Shown: positions 61,150-64,000 of the stretch, one piece after another
Position numbering within the stretch: the first letter of the stretch is position 1
Layout of the letters: every line of letters starts with the position of its first letter
Source of the DNA: Balneolaceae bacterium
GTDB taxonomy: Bacteria > Bacteroidota > Rhodothermia > Balneolales > Balneolaceae
NCBI GenBank assembly: GCA_007693745.1
Contig: REDA01000045.1
Coordinates: forward strand, 21,086 to 85,085
Reading direction: 5' to 3'
DNA: 64,000 nucleotides
Program-made: the position numbers and the translations under genes
The notes under the pieces: generated by a model
What the model was told of the DNA's origin: nothing
The model's input: the letters and a program-made list of their open reading frames with translations, nothing else
Databases searched by the model: none

Positions 61150-61394
61150 AGCCCTTATTGTTTATGAGAGTCTTTTATCCAAAATAGGAATTTAATTTTA
61201 TATCCTCATAATTATTTTGAAAAATCAATGGGATCATCGCTTTAGGAGGTTTGGGGTGGATGCAACCCTTTCAGGAGAGAAGATTTCTGCTCTGAATCGG
61301 GCAATTGATATTGCCCCGCTGGGGCAGTTCAATACAGGCCCGAAATTCAGATTATGACCCAAAGGCGCAGCCCTGCAGGAGCTGCATCCATTCT

Positions 61395-62417
61395 CTATGC
61401 CTTTTTAAGAAAGTGGAGATATCCGAGAAGAACCCCAAAGAGGATCATCGCTGCAGCCTGATGGATCACCCCAAGAGATATCGGTACATGATAGATCAGG
61501 GTAAAGACGCCAATGGTGTACTGAATCAGGACGACAGCAAAAAGGGAGAGGCTCCACATCTTTGTGGTGATGGTGGTCTTGAGCTGATAAGAGCGGATCC
61601 ATATTGCCAGGACATTGATCGCAAGAAGGGTACCTACCACTCTGTGGACCCATTGTACCGTCACAATATTATCCACGAGATTGATGAGCAGTGGCTCCGA
61701 TATCCAGAGTTCAGGCGGAAACCAGTACTGAAACATTTTCGGGAAGGTGTTGTAGATGTGACCGGCATTGAGTCCGGCAACAAATGCACCCCAAACAATC
61801 TGCACAGCCAGCAAAAGGGTAAAGAGCCAGAGCCATTTTATCAGTTCCTTTCGGCCAGAGCCGGGGGAGTGCTTGTAAGGCCGCAGATCAAGGGCAAACC
61901 AAACACAGGCTCCAAAAATAACGAAAGCCAAAGAGAGGTGAGCAGCAAGCCGGTAGTGACTCACAGCGGGGATATCCGCCAGGCCGCTCTGTACCATATA
62001 CCAGCCCATCAGGGCCTGACCCATCCCCAGTGTCATCAGAAAAACAGCTCTCAGAAACTGCTTTTTGTCAAAAATCCGCCGGGAAAGGAACCAGAGAAAC
62101 GGTACGATAAAAACGATGCCAAGCGTTCTGGCTGCCATACGGTGAAGGTATTCCCAGAAAAAAATCACCTTGAATTCAGCCATACCCATCCCCCGGTTAA
62201 TCTGCTGATATTCGGGGTACTGTTTATACTGCTCAAAAGCCTCTTCCCACTGCGCTTCATTGAGTGGCGGAATTACACCCATGATTGGCTGCCATTCGGT
62301 CATGGAGAGCCCCGATCCGGTCAGGCGGGTGATTCCACCAATAATGAGAATGATAAAAACGAGTGTGGCACCGGCCCAGTACCATCGGCGGATTAGTTTT
62401 TTATCTGAATTGGTCAT
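61395..62417 (-). CDS. ctaA: Heme A synthase (COX15/CtaA)
   Basis: This membrane enzyme oxidises the C8 methyl of heme O to make heme A for aa3-type oxidases. The 340 residues have eight hydrophobic helices and the family motifs GGITRLTGSGLSMTEWQPI, PEYQQINRGMGMAEFK, FFWEYLHRMAARTLGIVF and a later QWVHRVVGTLLAINVL, with the expected heme-ligand His residues. The length equals the alphaproteobacterial/eukaryotic type 2 form. It lies upstream of the Rrf2-hemN pair on the same strand with a 245-bp gap. Confidence 0.95.
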   Translation of the reverse strand: MTNSDKKLIRRWYWAGATLVFIILIIGGITRLTGSGLSMTEWQPIMGVIPPLNEAQWEEAFEQYKQYPEYQQINRGMGMAEFKVIFFWEYLHRMAARTLGIVFIVPFLWFLSRRIFDKKQFLRAVFLMTLGMGQALMGWYMVQSGLADIPAVSHYRLAAHLSLAFVIFGACVWFALDLRPYKHSPGSGRKELIKWLWLFTLLLAVQIVWGAFVAGLNAGHIYNTFPKMFQYWFPPELWISEPLLINLVDNIVTVQWVHRVVGTLLAINVLAIWIRSYQLKTTITTKMWSLSLFAVVLIQYTIGVFTLIYHVPISLGVIHQAAAMILFGVLLGYLHFLKKA

Positions 62418-62973
62418 GAGTATATGTAATTCTGTTTCCTGGTGGCAGAGGCTTCTGTTTCCGGCAGCACCTTTTATGGTGATCTTTCAGCGGTTATGTA
62501 TCTGAATTGGTTTTGATTCCACACCTTAAAGGCTTAATTAAGCCGGAATTTCCAGGGTTGGAAGTGTTCTGAAATCTCAGCAAAAAAGTGTCTGACTGCA
62601 TTCGTTCAGGAAGTAAAAAATAGCAATTTTAGTATCAAATAACCTTTTTTTGTTACATCAAATCTTCAGCTCCGGTTTGTATAATATGATTTTTAAACGG
62701 TTTGATGATCGCGATAGTTGTTAAGCTTTTGCTGTTGATTCGTTTACCCAATGCTTACATTTCTTAGGAAAAGGTTTTGCAGTCTCTTATTGTGGCCGAT
62801 ATCTTCATTGACGCTAAATTAAAATCTCAGCATATGGTTCGTGTACTGAGATCTTGATTGAATTCAGCTTCGATCCGGTACAAAACCAAGGGAATTCAAA
62901 ACCTTCCATGAGTTAACATCTATCCGGCTCAGCCGAAGTAATTTCACAAATTCAGTTCAAAACAGAGCAAGAC
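62418..62973. other. Gene-free stretch of 556 bp before tryptophanase
   Basis: This is the divergent control region of ctaA and tnaA. It is A/T-rich and holds no long frame. A 24-codon frame at 62751-62822 with a single Trp codon lies 151 bp before the tryptophanase start and is listed separately. CATCAAA and TTTGATG form a 7-bp dyad around 62656-62706. Confidence 0.5.
62751..62822 (+). other. Possible Trp-containing leader peptide upstream of tnaA
   Basis: The frame ATG to TAA encodes 23 residues with one Trp followed by Pro (LLLWPISS). In enterobacteria the leader TnaC, with a single Trp and a late Pro, controls tryptophanase by ribosome stalling. Here the spacing of Trp and Pro differs from TnaC, no ribosome site is visible, and short frames arise often by chance, so this is only a candidate. 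Confidence 0.2.
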
Positions 62974-64000
62974 ATGAAACTGACACAATGCACTCCCGCG
63001 ACAATCATTGAACCCTTCCGTATTCGATCTGTGGAACCGATCAGGTTTACAACCATGGAAGAGCGTCAGAAGCTTCTAAGTAAAGCGGGCTACAACCCCT
63101 TTCTGCTGAAAGCCGGCGATGTCCTGATTGACCTGCTTACCGACAGCGGCACCGGCGCGATGTCATCCGCACAGTGGGCCGGAATGATCGCAAGCGATGA
63201 GTCGTACGCCGGCTCATCATCCTTCGGCCGGTTTGAGTCGGCCGTGCAGGATATCACCGGTTTCCGCTATGTGATTCCCACACATCAGGGACGTGCAGCA
63301 GAGAATATTCTGTTTTCAACCATTGCGAAACCGGGGATGACCATCCCGAACAACACCCACTTTGATACGACGCGGGCCCATGTGGAAAACAACGGTGCAG
63401 AAGCGCTGGATCTGGTGATCGATGAAGGGATGGATCCGGAGGTGATCCATCCCTTCAAGGGTAATATGGATCCGGCAAAATTGAGGAGGGCCATACAGGA
63501 AAGAGGGGTTGCCGCAATTCCGGTGATTATGCTGACCACGACCAATAATTCCGGTGGTGGTCAGCCTGTGAGCATGCAGAATGTGCGGGAGGTCTCGGCC
63601 ATTGCAGGGGAGTATGGAATTCCCTTTTTCATCGACGCCTGCCGTTTTGCGGAAAACAGCTGGTTCATCAAGACCCGGGAAGAGGGGTATGACGATAAAA
63701 GCCCGATAGAGATCGCCCGCGAGATGTTCAGTTATGCGGACGGTTGCACCATGAGTGCAAAAAAAGACGGGATGTCAAATATCGGTGGATTTCTTGCACT
63801 GAATGATGAAAAGCTGGCTGAAAAATGCCGCAGTCTTACAATTCTGACGGAAGGATTTCCTACCTATGGAGGCATGGCAGGGTATGATATGGAAGCTGTA
63901 GCTATCGGGCTGTATGAGGCACTGGATGAAGGCTATTTGAGGTATCGTATTCGCTCAACAGCCTATCTCGGTGAAAAACTGGCGGATGCAGGGATCTCCA
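62974..64000 (+). CDS. tnaA: Tryptophanase, 3' end missing
   Basis: This PLP-dependent beta-eliminating lyase splits tryptophan into indole, pyruvate and ammonia. The first 342 residues are in the window and open to its end. They match the family: IPTHQGRAAENILFS, the HFDTTRAHVENNG segment, FFIDACRFAENSW with the PLP Asp, and the lysine motif SAKKDG followed by MSNIGGF (PLP Lys about residue 264). The Asp in HFDTTR is as in tryptophanases; tyrosine phenol-lyases have Thr at this place. The other deciding position (Arg 381 in tyrosine phenol-lyase) lies beyond the window, so tryptophanase is favoured but not proven. Confidence 0.9.
   Translation, partial: MKLTQCTPATIIEPFRIRSVEPIRFTTMEERQKLLSKAGYNPFLLKAGDVLIDLLTDSGTGAMSSAQWAGMIASDESYAGSSSFGRFESAVQDITGFRYVIPTHQGRAAENILFSTIAKPGMTIPNNTHFDTTRAHVENNGAEALDLVIDEGMDPEVIHPFKGNMDPAKLRRAIQERGVAAIPVIMLTTTNNSGGGQPVSMQNVREVSAIAGEYGIPFFIDACRFAENSWFIKTREEGYDDKSPIEIAREMFSYADGCTMSAKKDGMSNIGGFLALNDEKLAEKCRSLTILTEGFPTYGGMAGYDMEAVAIGLYEALDEGYLRYRIRSTAYLGEKLADAGIS

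Noticed and set aside
61305..62396. A 363-residue open frame antisense to ctaA
   Set aside because: The opposite strand encodes a clear heme A synthase with family motifs; this frame has no known domain and is rich in His, Lys and Gln as expected for antisense of membrane-protein codons.

Overview
The window reads as a chromosome segment of an FCB-group bacterium, most likely Balneolota or a close relative of Bacteroidota. The reasons are a SusC/SusD pair with an ECF sigma/FecR regulator, Bacteroidota-type promoters (TTG, 20-21 nt, TATCTTTG/A) in front of two tRNA genes, a TIGR03643-type small protein, a long class 3 fructose-bisphosphatase, a propeller-sensor histidine kinase, and many TTG/GTG starts with weak Shine-Dalgarno sequences. 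The genus is inference. I see no phage, insertion sequence transposase, CRISPR array or rRNA.

Layout. 1-9351 (+): ExbB/TolQ-like (cut by the window edge), ExbD and TonB-like proteins, then an ECF sigma factor, a FecR anti-sigma factor, a SusC receptor with an STN signalling domain, and SusD. Together these form an energised, self-regulated outer-membrane uptake locus, closed by a strong terminator. 9576-11530: a lipoprotein and two tandem paralogous barrel-like proteins. 11647-17572 (-): a probable operon of sugar nucleotidyltransferase, CCA-adding enzyme, IspE and glycogen phosphorylase. 17845-25546: a membrane-anchored MurF-like ligase, DNA polymerase IV, a small stress membrane protein, a Ca/Na antiporter, tRNA-Lys, HIT protein, AroQ and a flippase. 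25805-33654: RecN, an exported TIM-barrel protein coupled to an exported flavodoxin, and a pair of 2-hydroxy-acid oxidising flavoenzymes (FAD/Fe-S fusion plus LhgO). 33940-41352: TlpA-like thioredoxin, AhcY, YceI, a solute-binding lipoprotein, a DUF1080 protein and a large secreted propeller protein. 41442-46185: tRNA-Arg(ACG) with a decayed duplicate, Ogt, TIGR03643, a sterol-desaturase-like protein, then tRNA-Arg(TCG) followed by a 101-bp tandem array carrying the tRNA 3' end and a Fic protein. 46385-58996: a response regulator with a degenerate phosphatase domain, NYN/LOTUS protein, DUF1508-like protein, orphan HsdR-N nuclease-like protein, aminopeptidase P, Fbp, a propeller histidine kinase and an APC-Usp transporter. 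59303-62417 (-): a heme module of CtaA, Rrf2 regulator and HemN. 62974-end: tryptophanase, cut by the window end.

The least explained structures are non-coding. One is a dispersed repeat of about 140 bp, with four full copies, one partial and one divergent, imperfect terminal inverted repeats and a promoter-like block. The other is the 101-bp tandem array at tRNA-Arg(TCG), in which every unit repeats the last 24 nt of the tRNA behind a perfect hairpin. The adjacent Fic gene, with an inhibitory motif, a winged-helix-like N-terminus and an inverted repeat in its promoter region, is the best candidate for a self-regulated defence or toxin module.
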